Below, one piece after another: positions 17,160 through 25,702 of a stretch of 64,000 nt of DNA (within the stretch, counting starts at the first letter, position 1; the number at the start of each line of letters is the position of its first letter). This DNA is from Bradyrhizobium liaoningense (lineage in GTDB: Bacteria > Pseudomonadota > Alphaproteobacteria > Rhizobiales > Xanthobacteraceae), in assembly GCF_018130825.1 (NCBI RefSeq), contig NZ_JAFCJS010000008.1:62001-126000 (forward strand), written 5' to 3'. Both the position numbers and the translations under genes were made by a program. The notes beneath the pieces are model-generated. The model had not been told where the DNA came from and made no database searches. It was given only the letters and a program-made list of their open reading frames with translations.

Positions 17160-17773
17160 TCGGCAAGCTCAAGGGCCTGATCGACACCTACGGCGAGGAT
17201 TTCGTCATCCTCGACGTCGGCGGCGTCGGCTATCAGGTGCATTGCTCGTCACGCACCTTGCAGCACCTGCCTTCGCCCGGCGAAGCCGCCGTGCTGTCGA
17301 TCGAGACCTATGTCCGCGAGGATCAAATAAAACTGTTCGGCTTCCGCACCGATCAGGAGCGCGAATGGTTTCGCCTGCTCCAGACCGTGCAGGGCGTCGG
17401 TGCCAAGGTCGCGCTCGCGGTGCTCGGCACGCTGCAGCCTTCCGATCTCGCCAACGCCATTGCGCTACGCGACAAGGCCGCAGTGTCGCGCACGCCCGGG
17501 GTTGGTCCCAAGGTCGCCGAGCGCATCGTCACCGAATTGAAGGACAAGGCGCCGGCCTTCGCCAATGTCGATCCGGCCGTCGTGCATCTCGCCGGCGCCG
17601 TCGACGACCAGCGCGCGCCGCGCCCGGTGGCGGATGCGATCTCCGCGCTGGTCAATCTCGGCTACGGCCAGCCGCAGGCGGCTGCGGCGATTGCATCGGC
17701 CTCCCGCAGTGCGGGTGAAGGCGCCGAGACGGCGCAGCTCATCCGCCTCGGCCTGAAGGAGCTGGCGAAGTGA
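17156..17773 (+). CDS. ruvA: Holliday junction DNA helicase subunit RuvA
   Basis: Binds the four-way junction and loads the RuvB motor. The 205 residues begin [31 protein letters not shown] (OB-fold domain I). A helix-hairpin-helix region follows ([16 protein letters not shown], then [19 protein letters not shown] around 110-125). A flexible linker leads to domain III ([21 protein letters not shown]), which contacts RuvB. It overlaps ruvC by four bases and ruvB by four bases. Confidence 0.97.
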   Translation: [205 protein letters not shown]

Positions 17774-18825
17774 GCGATCCCAAGGCCAACCGCATGGTGT
17801 CGCCCGAGCGCCGCAGCGACGATGTCGGCGATACCGCGCTGCGCCCGCAATCGCTGTCCGACTTCGTCGGCCAGCAGCAGGCCCGCAAGAACCTGTCGAT
17901 CTTCATCGAGGCCGCGCGCAAGCGCGGCGAGGCGCTGGATCACGTGCTGTTCGTAGGTCCCCCCGGCCTCGGCAAGACCACGCTGGCGCAGATCGTGGCG
18001 AAAGAACTCGGCGTCGGCTTTCGTGCCACCTCGGGCCCGGTGATCGCCAAGGCCGGCGATCTCGCAGCGCTCCTCACCAATCTCGAAGAGCGCGACGTGC
18101 TCTTCATCGACGAGATCCATCGCCTCAGCCCGGCAGTGGAAGAGGTGCTCTATCCCGCGATGGAGGACTTTCAGCTCGACCTCATCATCGGCGAGGGTCC
18201 GGCGGCGCGCTCGGTCAAGATCGAGCTGTCGAAATTCACCCTCGTCGGCGCCACCACGCGTGCAGGCCTGCTCACCAATCCCTTGCGCGACCGCTTCGGC
18301 ATTCCGGTGCGGCTCAACTTCTACACCATCGAGGAGCTCGAGAGCATCGTCAGCCGCGGCGCGCGCGTGCTCAATGTCGGCATGAGCGCGGATGGCGCCA
18401 ACGAGATCGCGCGCCGCGCCCGCGGCACGCCGCGCATCGCCGGGCGCCTGCTGCGCCGGGTGCGCGATTTTGCCTCGGCGGCGAATGCCGACACGATCGA
18501 TCGCAAGATCGCCGATCACGCGCTGAGCGCGCTCGAGGTCGACGCCGCGGGTCTCGATGCCATGGACCGCCGCTATCTCTCGACCATCGCTCTCAACTAT
18601 GGCGGCGGCCCGGTCGGTGTCGAGACCATGGCCGCGGCGCTCTCCGAGCCGCGCGATGCGATCGAGGACATCATCGAGCCCTATCTGATCCAGTGCGGCT
18701 ATCTCCAGCGCACTCCGCGCGGCCGGCTCCTCACCTCGCATGCCTTCCGCCATCTCGGCCTCGCCGAGCCCAATCGCGATGCGGCGCAGTTCGGCCTGTT
18801 CGGGACAGACGAGAGCGACGACTGA
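17770..18825 (+). CDS. ruvB: Holliday junction branch migration motor RuvB
   Basis: AAA+ ATPase that drives branch migration. The 351 residues show Walker A GPPGLGKTTLAQ (about 63-74), Walker B LFIDEIHRLSP (about 111-121), sensor segment TLVGATTRAGLLTNPLRDRFG and arginine finger region RRARGTPRIAGRLLRRVRDFA. A C-terminal winged-helix domain ends in RTPRGRLLTSHAF. The GTG start overlaps the ruvA stop (GTGA), and the product then begins with the family sequence. Confidence 0.97.
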   Translation: MSDPKANRMVSPERRSDDVGDTALRPQSLSDFVGQQQARKNLSIFIEAARKRGEALDHVLFVGPPGLGKTTLAQIVAKELGVGFRATSGPVIAKAGDLAALLTNLEERDVLFIDEIHRLSPAVEEVLYPAMEDFQLDLIIGEGPAARSVKIELSKFTLVGATTRAGLLTNPLRDRFGIPVRLNFYTIEELESIVSRGARVLNVGMSADGANEIARRARGTPRIAGRLLRRVRDFASAANADTIDRKIADHALSALEVDAAGLDAMDRRYLSTIALNYGGGPVGVETMAAALSEPRDAIEDIIEPYLIQCGYLQRTPRGRLLTSHAFRHLGLAEPNRDAAQFGLFGTDESDD

Positions 18826-18918
18826 TCGCCGCAGCCGATGAACCCGCCGGTTTCATTCGATCACTAATCCGAACGCGCGGCGAACGGCATCGCCGCTGTT
18901 GGATCGGAGTGGGAAGGA

Positions 18919-19788
18919 ATGGCGCCAGCGGACAAGACCGGATTGCTCGAGACCGTCGCGGCGGCGCCTGAGCTGCGCACGCCCGACAGGACCGAGGCAT
19001 TCCTCGATTCCCTGCCGGTCAGTGAGCTGGCGTCGATGTGGTGCGCGCTCCAGCGCGTCAGCCGGCGCGACCAGGCCGGCAGCATCTGGGCCATCAAACT
19101 CTATTTCGACCATCTGCCGCATCGCCTGCCGCAGGCTGCACTCGATCTCGTGCTGGAAGTGCTGAAGACGGAGGCCGACAAGCCGACGGTGATGCAGCTC
19201 AACGACAAGTTCCTGCTGGCGCTGCTCTGTGCGCACGGCCCGGATGTGATCGCACGGATCGAGCGCGAAGCCGCGCACAATGACCGCCTGCGCTGGCTGC
19301 TCGGCGGCGTGCATGGTGATCCCGACGACCCCTTGATGCCCCGCATCGCGCGCATTGCCGACAGCGAGGCCTGGCAGGCCGACCATCTGGCGCAGCGCAC
19401 GCCGCGCGAGCCGCTCGATTGCGCCAGCATGTCGGTCACAGAGCTCGCCCATGCCTGGGTCGAGCAATATTCGAAATCCGAGCGCGACCAGGATGACAAT
19501 CTGTTCACGATCATGGATTTCGAGCGCGACCTGCGCGAGGACGATCCCGATGGGATGATCGACCTGATCCTGGAGATCCTGAACATCGAGTCCAATCCGG
19601 TGCTGCTGGCACTGCTGGCCGCGGGGCCTCTCGAGGACGTAATCAGCTCCGGCACGATCGACCGCATCGAGCACGAGGCGCGGATCAACCAACGTTTTCG
19701 TGACCTGCTCGGCGGTGTCTGGTACTATCGGGCGTCCGACGAGCTGAAGACGCGGCTGGATGCACTGGTCGGCGAGAGCCGCTGGTAA
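18919..19788 (+). CDS. internally duplicated DUF6869-like protein of unknown function
   Basis: A 289-residue cytoplasmic protein with no signal or membrane segment. It consists of two copies of one module of about 105 residues. Copy 1 (about 30-135) runs LPVSELASMWCAL ... LDLVLEVL ... ARIEREAAHNDRLRWLLGGV; copy 2 (about 175-280) runs MSVTELAHAWVEQ ... IDLILEIL ... DRIEHEARINQRFRDLLGGV. The pattern matches what databases call DUF6869, normally one module per protein; I name the family from memory. It sits between ruvB and a Tat-exported phosphoesterase, about 90 bases after ruvB. The function is unknown, and no catalytic motif was seen. Confidence 0.75.
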   Translation: MAPADKTGLLETVAAAPELRTPDRTEAFLDSLPVSELASMWCALQRVSRRDQAGSIWAIKLYFDHLPHRLPQAALDLVLEVLKTEADKPTVMQLNDKFLLALLCAHGPDVIARIEREAAHNDRLRWLLGGVHGDPDDPLMPRIARIADSEAWQADHLAQRTPREPLDCASMSVTELAHAWVEQYSKSERDQDDNLFTIMDFERDLREDDPDGMIDLILEILNIESNPVLLALLAAGPLEDVISSGTIDRIEHEARINQRFRDLLGGVWYYRASDELKTRLDALVGESRW

Positions 19789-19893
19789 GTTTTGTGCAGG
19801 CTTCTGCACGCAGATGCAGACGGTCTGCACGAGCGCACCCCAATTCCGCTCCAATCGGACCGCATCAAGAAGCTGCATCACCATCGGGCTTCC

Positions 19894-20814
19894 ATGATCA
19901 CACGGCGTCGTTTTATCCGGTCCATCGGGGCCTTGTCAGCCCTCGGCGTCTCTAGCGCGGCCTACGGCGTCGGCGTCGAACCGATGCTGCGGCTCCGTGT
20001 CACCCGCTATCATCCGACCCCGCGGCAATGGCCCGCGGATTTTCCGCTGAAGATTGCCGCGATCGCCGACATCCATGCCTGCGATCCCTGGATGTCGCTG
20101 GAGCGCATAGAAGGCATCGTCGATCGCACCAACGCGCTCAAGCCCGACCTCATCGTGCTGCTCGGCGATTATGTCGCCGGCCTTCACCAGGTCACGCGCT
20201 TCATTCCGTCGAGCGAATGGGCGAGGGTGCTCGCCGGCCTGAAAGCGCCGCTCGGCGTTCACGCCGTCATGGGCAATCACGACTATTGGGTCGACAGGGT
20301 CGTGCAGCAGGCCGGGCAAGGACCGACGGTCGCGCACCGCGCGCTGGAGGCGGCCGGCATTCCCGTCTACGAGAACGACGCCGTGCGCCTCAGCAAGGAC
20401 GGCCGCTCCTTCTGGCTCGCCGGGCTCGGCGATCAGCTCGCCTTCCTGCCGGCGCGGCGCTTCCGCAGCACGGGGCGCTTCGGCGCCGACGATCTCACGG
20501 CAACGCTCGCCAAGGTCACCGACGATGCGCCCGTCATCCTGCTCGCACACGAGCCCAACATCGCACCGCGCGTGCCCGCACGCGTCGCGCTGCAACTGTC
20601 CGGCCACACCCATGGCGGCCAGGTCCGCCTGCTCGGCTGGTCGCCGGCCGTTCCGAAGCAGCAGGGGCTGCGGCTTGCCTATGGTCATGTCAGGCTGAAA
20701 TGCGACGTCATCATCTCTGGCGGCCTCGGCTGCAGCATCATGCCGGTCCGCGTCGGGGTGCCGCCGGAGATCGTTGAGGTGACGCTGGGGCGGGCCGCGC
20801 CGGTTGTGTCCTAA
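19894..20814 (+). CDS. Tat-exported calcineurin-like metallophosphoesterase
   Basis: A 306-residue phosphoesterase with twin-arginine signal MITRRRFIRSIGALSALG; the ATG at 19894 is chosen because it places this signal at the N-terminus. Metal motifs follow in order: AAIADIHACDPW (DxH, about 60-71), VLLGDYVAG (GDxxxG-like, about 89-97), VMGNHDYWVD (GNHD, about 128-137), ILLAHEPN and LSGHTHGGQVRL (GHTH, about 231-242). It is therefore probably a periplasmic phosphodiesterase or phosphomonoesterase of the YaeI/YkuE type, whose known members act on lipid head groups or phosphoesters. Substrate unknown. Confidence 0.9.
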   Translation: MITRRRFIRSIGALSALGVSSAAYGVGVEPMLRLRVTRYHPTPRQWPADFPLKIAAIADIHACDPWMSLERIEGIVDRTNALKPDLIVLLGDYVAGLHQVTRFIPSSEWARVLAGLKAPLGVHAVMGNHDYWVDRVVQQAGQGPTVAHRALEAAGIPVYENDAVRLSKDGRSFWLAGLGDQLAFLPARRFRSTGRFGADDLTATLAKVTDDAPVILLAHEPNIAPRVPARVALQLSGHTHGGQVRLLGWSPAVPKQQGLRLAYGHVRLKCDVIISGGLGCSIMPVRVGVPPEIVEVTLGRAAPVVS

Positions 20815-20881
20815 TACGCTTGCACGGACCGCGGTTTTTGCGCAAAACGGGCCGACAGCGACAAGCGAAGAGGCTCGCGAC

Positions 20882-21331
20882 GTGACTGCCCATCTCGACG
20901 GCGAGATCCGCGACGGCCGCCACCATATGCAGGTCCGCGTCTATTACGAGGACACGGATTTTTCCGGCATCGTCTATCACGCCAATTATCTGCGCTACAT
21001 GGAGCGCGGCCGGACCAATCATCTCCGGCTGATGGGCGCCGAGCAGCAGGCGCTGTTCGAGCAGGTGGAGACGGAAGGCGCGGGCTTTGCCTTCGTCGTG
21101 CGCTCGATGCACCTCGACTTCCTCAAGCCCGCGCGTATGGACGACGTGCTTGACGTCGTGACGTGGCCGATCGCGGTGAAGGGCGCTTCGATCATGCTGG
21201 CGCAGGAAGTGCGGCGCGGCGATGACGTGCTGGTAAAGGCCGAGGTGCGCGTCGCCTTCATCAGCGGCGGCCGCGCCCAGCCGATCCCGAAATCGATCCG
21301 CACGCTGATGAAGGCCGATCTGATTTCGTGA
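20882..21331 (+). CDS. ybgC: acyl-CoA thioesterase YbgC (hot-dog fold, Tol-Pal associated)
   Basis: A 149-residue 4-hydroxybenzoyl-CoA-type thioesterase. The active-site motif YYEDTDFSGIVYHANYLRYMERGR is present near the N-terminus (shown here as DTD, then YHANYL), followed by VVRSMHLDFLKPARMDD and VAFISGGRAQPIPKSIR. A GTG at 20804 is possible, but GTG at 20882 (MTAHLDGEIRDG) gives the usual length. In many proteobacteria ybgC heads the tol-pal operon after ruvCAB; here no tolQ follows. Confidence 0.9.
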   Translation: MTAHLDGEIRDGRHHMQVRVYYEDTDFSGIVYHANYLRYMERGRTNHLRLMGAEQQALFEQVETEGAGFAFVVRSMHLDFLKPARMDDVLDVVTWPIAVKGASIMLAQEVRRGDDVLVKAEVRVAFISGGRAQPIPKSIRTLMKADLIS

Positions 21332-21409
21332 TCGTTCGATAGGCGATGGCCACTCGACTCCGCGGAATGCCGGCGTAGATTGCTGCTCCTGCCAACCGAT
21401 GAGGCCATC

Positions 21410-21877
21410 ATGTCGCGCCCGCCGCTTCCGCCCTTTACCCGAGAGACCGCCGCGCAGAAGGCCCGCATGGCCGAGGATGCCTGGAATTCACGCGATCCGG
21501 TGCGGGTCTCGCTCGCCTATACCGAGGACAGCCGCTGGCGTAATCGCTCCGAAGTGTTTCAGGGCCGCGAGGCCATCGTCGCCTTCCTCACCCGTAAATG
21601 GGAGAAGGAGCAGGACTACCGCCTGATCAAGGATCTCTGGGCCTTCGACGGCAACCGCATCGCGGTGCGCTTCCAGTACGAATGGCACGATGCAAACGGC
21701 CAGTGGTACCGCTCCTACGGCAACGAGCAGTGGGAGTTCGACGAGCACGGCCTGATGAAACGCCGCGAGGCGTCGATCAACGACATCGCAATTGCGGAAA
21801 AGGACCGCCGGTTTCACTGGGCAGCGCCCGGGCCGCGACCGGCCGATGTGCCGGGGTTGGGGACGGATCCGTTTTGA
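21410..21877 (+). CDS. DUF1348 / SnoaL-like NTF2-fold protein
   Basis: A 155-residue cytoplasmic protein of the nuclear transport factor 2 fold. From MSRPPLPPFTRETAAQKARM it continues AEDAWNSRDPVRVSLAYTEDS, WRNRSEVFQGREAIVAFLTRKW, FQYEWHDANGQWYRSYGNEQWEF and the C-terminal FHWAAPGPRPADVPGL, characteristic of DUF1348. The upstream in-frame ATG (21380) adds a non-conserved stretch and was not used. No enzyme activity is established for this family. A palindromic element lies immediately downstream. Confidence 0.9.
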   Translation: MSRPPLPPFTRETAAQKARMAEDAWNSRDPVRVSLAYTEDSRWRNRSEVFQGREAIVAFLTRKWEKEQDYRLIKDLWAFDGNRIAVRFQYEWHDANGQWYRSYGNEQWEFDEHGLMKRREASINDIAIAEKDRRFHWAAPGPRPADVPGLGTDPF

Positions 21878-21887
21878 ACTGCTTCCT

Positions 21888-22053
21888 CTCCCTCTCCCCG
21901 TTCTTACGGGGAGAGGGTTGGGGTGAGGGGCTGCCTCAGCAAACTCGATGGCAGGCGGACTCACGGAGAGTCCCCCTCACCCGGATTGCTTCGGACGATG
22001 CTTCGCATCACCGAGCGCAATCCGACCTCTCCCCGCAAGCGAGGCGAGGTGAA
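21888..22053. repeat. palindromic element between DUF1348 and amidotransferase genes
   Basis: It contains the hairpin CTCTCCCCG-TTCTTA-CGGGGAGAG near 21892-21915, then GTTGGGGTGAGGGGC facing CCCCCTCACCC near 21971, and a second hairpin CGGATTGCTTCGG/CCGAGCGCAATCCG near 21981-22024. It closes with CTCTCCCCGC. It touches the 3' end of the amidotransferase gene and may serve as a bidirectional mRNA end structure. Confidence 0.6.
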
Positions 22054-22054
22054 G

Positions 22055-22759
22055 TCACCGTCTCGCCAGAAACCGCGTGATCGCCCCGCCGAGCTTCGCG
22101 CTGTCCATCGGCTGCACCAGCGACGCCCGTGCCGTGGCGACGACGTCCTCCGGCGCCTTGCCGTCGCGCAGCTCGCAGCACACTTGCGCGAACTCTACGT
22201 CGAATTCCGGATGCGGCTGCACGGTCAGCGTTGCGCCGTTGGCATAGAGCAGGCCGGCATGCGGGGTGAACTCGGAGGAGAGGATCGTCAGCGCATCGTT
22301 CGGCGGCTCGATCACCTGGTCCTGATGCGAGGCGGCGATGGCGACCGCTTCGCCGTCGACGACGCCGTTTTCCGGCAGCACCTGATAGACGTGGCGGCCG
22401 ATGCCCCAGCCCTTCTCGGACTTGCGCACGGTGCCGCCGAGCGCCTGCGCGATCAGCTGATGGCCGAAGCAGACGCCGACCATCGGTGTCTTGTTGGTGT
22501 AGGCCTTGCGGACGAAGTCCTCCAGCGGCGCGATCCAGTCGAGCCCGTCATAGACGCCGGCGGCAGCGCCCGTGATCAGCACCGCTTCGAGCTTGCCGGG
22601 ATCGGGAAGCGCATCGCCGTTGGGGATGCTGACGACCTCGACCGTCGCCGTCGGATCCTCGGTGCGGATCATCCGTTCGAACATGTCCGGAAACGAGCCG
22701 TGCTGCTCGCGATATTTTGGCGGGACCTGTCCGGTCTCGATGATGGTGATGCGTGCCAT
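22055..22759 (-). CDS. class I glutamine amidotransferase-like protein
   Basis: A 234-residue stand-alone GATase1 domain (GuaA N-terminal type). The nucleophile elbow is GVCFGHQL with C97; the partners are H183 and E185 in VQPHPEF. The oxyanion strand ITGAAAGVYDGLDWI near 62-76 is present. Known relatives hydrolyse glutamine or gamma-glutamyl compounds. It follows the LysR gene by about 30 bases on the same strand, so it is probably co-transcribed with the regulator of the hydantoin-type operon. A role in removing glutamyl groups from a catabolic intermediate is possible but only inferred. Confidence 0.85.
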   Translation of the reverse strand: MARITIIETGQVPPKYREQHGSFPDMFERMIRTEDPTATVEVVSIPNGDALPDPGKLEAVLITGAAAGVYDGLDWIAPLEDFVRKAYTNKTPMVGVCFGHQLIAQALGGTVRKSEKGWGIGRHVYQVLPENGVVDGEAVAIAASHQDQVIEPPNDALTILSSEFTPHAGLLYANGATLTVQPHPEFDVEFAQVCCELRDGKAPEDVVATARASLVQPMDSAKLGGAITRFLARR

Positions 22760-22789
22760 GTGCCCCCCCGGATAAAAAGGTTGCGAAGC

Positions 22790-23716
22790 TCAGTCGCTTT
22801 CTGCCCCATGTTGCTGGTGTGGCGCTGTGCGCTCCAGCAGCGCGCTTTCCTTGCGCACTTCGTTGAGAAAGGCCTTGGCGAGGCGCGACAGCGGCTCGGC
22901 CTCCGACCACAGCATATAGGCGACCGCGTGGGTCGTCGGCGTGAACGGCCGGACGACGAGGCCGCTGCCGCCGTTCTGCCGCGGCGAGAACGGGTCGACC
23001 ACCGCGGCGCCGACGCCGGCGGCGGCGAGCACGCAGGCCGTGTTGCAGTAGCGAACTTCGACGGTCGGCTGGAACGGCGCGCCGGCCCGGGCAAAACTGT
23101 CGCGCACGGCTTCGCCAAGCCGCGTGCCGCGCTCGAGCCCGATGAAGGGCAGGCCGGACAGGTCCGCGGCCGAGATCACCGGCTTGCCTGCGAGCGGGTG
23201 CTGCGGCGGCAACACGCAGACCATCTCTCCGGTGTGCACCACCTCGTGCGCGATGCCGGGATGATGCGTCAGCCCGAGTGCGAAGCCGAGCTCGGCGACA
23301 CGGCTGAGCACGCCCTCGATGATGCCCTCATAGCGCCGCACGTCGAAGAACACGCGTGTCTCGGGGCGGCGGCGCAAAAAGCCTGACAGCGCGGAAGGAA
23401 TGATGCTGTAGGCGAGCGGCGGGGTCGCGACGATCGCGAGATGCCCGGAGCGGTTCTCGCGCAGATCGCGCACGCGGCTTTCGAGCTTTGCGTGCAGCGC
23501 GAAGATCGCCTCGCTCTCCTTGTAGAGCGCCATCGCTTCGGCGGTCGGAAACAACCGGTTGTTGACGCGCTCGAACAGCGCAAAGCCCGCCTGCGCCTCC
23601 ATCGTCTTCAAGGCGTTGCTGACCGCGGGCTGCGACAGCGCCAGCTCGTCCGCCGCCGCCACCGTGGTGCGGTGGCGGATGACGGCACGGAGGATCTCGA
23701 GCTGGCGCAGGTTCAT
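22790..23716 (-). CDS. LysR-type regulator, divergent from the N-carbamoyl-amino acid operon
   Basis: A 308-residue transcription factor. The winged helix-turn-helix occupies residues 1-60 (MNLRQLEILRAVIRHRTTVA, then LSQPAVSNALKTMEAQAGFALFERVNNRL). The effector-binding domain starts near 90 (HLAIVATPPLAYSIIPSALSGF). An upstream extension of the frame is not LysR-like, and the ATG at 23714-23716 fits the family. About 150 bases separate it from the carbamoylase gene, so it is the likely activator of that operon, acting on an inducer derived from the substrate. Confidence 0.92.
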   Translation of the reverse strand: MNLRQLEILRAVIRHRTTVAAADELALSQPAVSNALKTMEAQAGFALFERVNNRLFPTAEAMALYKESEAIFALHAKLESRVRDLRENRSGHLAIVATPPLAYSIIPSALSGFLRRRPETRVFFDVRRYEGIIEGVLSRVAELGFALGLTHHPGIAHEVVHTGEMVCVLPPQHPLAGKPVISAADLSGLPFIGLERGTRLGEAVRDSFARAGAPFQPTVEVRYCNTACVLAAAGVGAAVVDPFSPRQNGGSGLVVRPFTPTTHAVAYMLWSEAEPLSRLAKAFLNEVRKESALLERTAPHQQHGAESD

Positions 23717-23867
23717 ATCACTGCCGATTATACTCTGGGCCAAAACATCATAGCAGAACGAATTGATTTTGCAGCCCCGCTTCTCCGTAATGGCGGCGGA
23801 TTTGCGCGTCGCATCAAAGGGTTCATTCGCCCATTGAGGCAGCACTGCGCACAGATTGGAGGCAATC

Positions 23868-24824
23868 TTGGTTCGTGTCCTTCGCGCCGCCGCCGCCCAG
23901 ATGGGGCCGACGCAAAAAGCAGATTCGCGCGAGCATACGCTGGCGCGGATGCTCGCATTGCTGGAGGAGGCCGCCGGCCGCGGCGCCAGCCTCGTGGTGT
24001 TTCCCGAGCTCGCCTTCACCACTTTCTTCCCGCGCTGGCTGCTGGAGGGCGACGAACTCAACCATTATTTCGAGCGCGGCATGCCGAACCCGGCCGTGGC
24101 CAAGCTGTTCGACCGCGCGCGTGCGCTGCGTGTCGGCTTCTATGTCGGCTATGCCGAGCTGACGCCAGACGGCCGCCGCTACAATTGCGCCATCCTGGTC
24201 GATCGCGACGGCGAGATTCTCGGCCGTTATCGCAAGGTGCATCTGCCGGGTTCGGTCGAGCCTCGCGAAGGCGCGCGCTACCAGCAGCTCGAGAAACGCT
24301 ATTTCGAATATGGTGACCTCGGCTTTCCGGCGTTCCGCGCCGGCTCGGCCTGGGCTCACGCCATCATGGGCATGATGATCTGCAACGATCGCCGCTGGCC
24401 GGAATCCTGGCGCGTGCTCGGCCTGCAGGGCGTCGAGCTGGTCTGCATCGGCTACAATTCGGCGGCCTATGATCCCAATGGCGGCACGACGGAAGACGGC
24501 GCCTTGCGCACCTTCCACTCGACGCTGGTGACGCAGGCCAACGCCTACATGAACGCGACCTGGGCGATTTCGGTGGCGAAGGCGGGCGAGGAGGACGGCT
24601 CCGGCCTGATCGGCGGCTCCTGCATCGTCGATCCCAACGGCCGCATCGTCGCACAGGCGCAGACGCTGGCCGACGAGGTGATCGTGGCCGACATCGATCT
24701 CGATCTCTGCCGCCAGGGCAAGGACAAGATGTTCAACTTCGCCGCCCACCGGCGGCCCGAGCAATACAGGGTCATCACCGAACGCGCCGGCGTCATCGAG
24801 CCGGCCGTTCTCGACGCCGACTGA
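23868..24824 (+). CDS. N-carbamoyl-D-amino acid hydrolase (nitrilase superfamily)
   Basis: Removes the carbamoyl group from N-carbamoyl-D-amino acids, releasing the D-amino acid, CO2 and ammonia; it is the last step of hydantoin degradation. The catalytic triad of the nitrilase fold is in place: E47 in VVFPELAFTTFFPRW, a lysine at about 123 in YRKVHLPG and C172 in MICNDRRWPESWR. E47 and C172 match the positions known from the Agrobacterium enzyme, and its typical TTFFPRW and LEKRYFE(Y)GDLGFP segments are also present. A TTG at 23868 with GGAGG six bases before it is the chosen start; an earlier TTG at 23856 lacks such a site. It is first in a long operon with transport and racemase genes. Confidence 0.92.
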   Translation: MVRVLRAAAAQMGPTQKADSREHTLARMLALLEEAAGRGASLVVFPELAFTTFFPRWLLEGDELNHYFERGMPNPAVAKLFDRARALRVGFYVGYAELTPDGRRYNCAILVDRDGEILGRYRKVHLPGSVEPREGARYQQLEKRYFEYGDLGFPAFRAGSAWAHAIMGMMICNDRRWPESWRVLGLQGVELVCIGYNSAAYDPNGGTTEDGALRTFHSTLVTQANAYMNATWAISVAKAGEEDGSGLIGGSCIVDPNGRIVAQAQTLADEVIVADIDLDLCRQGKDKMFNFAAHRRPEQYRVITERAGVIEPAVLDAD

Positions 24825-24841
24825 GCAAGTGGCACGGCGCT

Positions 24842-24877
24842 GGCAAAGGAGCTGACATGGGCAAAGGAGCTGACATG
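24842..24877 (+). repeat. tandem 18-bp duplication of ribosome-binding site and start codon
   Basis: The unit GGCAAAGGAGCTGACATG occurs twice back to back (24842-24859 and 24860-24877) without mismatch. Each carries AAGGAG and an ATG in the same frame, so the downstream binding-protein gene has two consecutive complete initiation sites six codons apart. Confidence 0.9.
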
Positions 24878-25702
24878 ACACGCCTCTCGTTTTCTCTCGC
24901 TGTTGCCGCGCTGGCTGCGGTGACCTCCGCGCGCGCCGCCGAGCTTCCGGCGGAGATCAAGCAGGCCGGCTCGCTAAAACTCACGGTCAACTCCACCTAC
25001 GCGCCGATGGAATATCGCGATCCCGCGACCAACGAGCTGGTCGGGCTCGACATCGATCTGGCCAACGAGCTCGCCAAGCGGCTCGGCGGCCTCAAGATCG
25101 TGTGGAGCGAGACGCCGTTTGCGGAACTTATCCCTTCGCTCCAGACCAAGCGCGCCGATTTCATCATCTCTGGCATCTCGGACCGCGCCTCGCGGCGCGA
25201 GACCGCCGATTTCGTGGACTACCTCGCGACCGGCCCGCAGTTCTTCGTGATGGCGGACAACGCGGCCAAGGACGCGACCGATCTCTGCGGCAAGAAGGTC
25301 GGCACCACCCGCAGCACCAGCTTCCCGGTCGAGATCGAGAAGTGGAGCAAGCAGAATTGTGAGCCGGCCGGCAAGCCCGCGATCCAGTACGTTCCGGGCG
25401 AGAACTCGATCGACGTCCGCAACCAGCTCAAGCAGGGCCGCATCGATGCTGCCGTGCAAGGCAGCGAGACGCTGCCTTATGCGCAGACGCAGGAGCCCGG
25501 CAAATACCGCATCGTCGGCGAGGCCTTTGCGAAAGGCTATCAAGGGATCATGTTCCGCAAGGATGATGCGGCCATGCGCGAGGTCGTGACCGAGAAGCTT
25601 GCCGCGATGATCGCCGATGGCTCGTACAAGGCGATCCTCGACAAATGGGGCCTGGGCGCCAACGCGGTGGCCCAGCCCATGCTGAACGCGGCGCCGCAAT
25701 GA
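24875..25702 (+). CDS. polar amino acid-type ABC transporter solute-binding protein
   Basis: A periplasmic receptor of about 275 residues with signal peptide MTRLSFSLAVAALAAVTSARAA. The mature part follows the SBP family 3 fold: GSLKLTVNSTYAPMEYRDP, ELVGLDIDLANELAKRLG, TPFAELIPSLQTKRADFI and GISDRASRRETADFVDYLATG. Translation can also begin 18 bases upstream at 24857, owing to a duplicated start region. It overlaps the permease gene by four bases (ATGA). It is clearly paralogous to the binding protein at 27328, which lies after the ATPase gene. Ligand probably a carbamoyl-, cyclic or D-amino acid, inferred from neighbours. Confidence 0.92.
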   Translation: MTRLSFSLAVAALAAVTSARAAELPAEIKQAGSLKLTVNSTYAPMEYRDPATNELVGLDIDLANELAKRLGGLKIVWSETPFAELIPSLQTKRADFIISGISDRASRRETADFVDYLATGPQFFVMADNAAKDATDLCGKKVGTTRSTSFPVEIEKWSKQNCEPAGKPAIQYVPGENSIDVRNQLKQGRIDAAVQGSETLPYAQTQEPGKYRIVGEAFAKGYQGIMFRKDDAAMREVVTEKLAAMIADGSYKAILDKWGLGANAVAQPMLNAAPQ

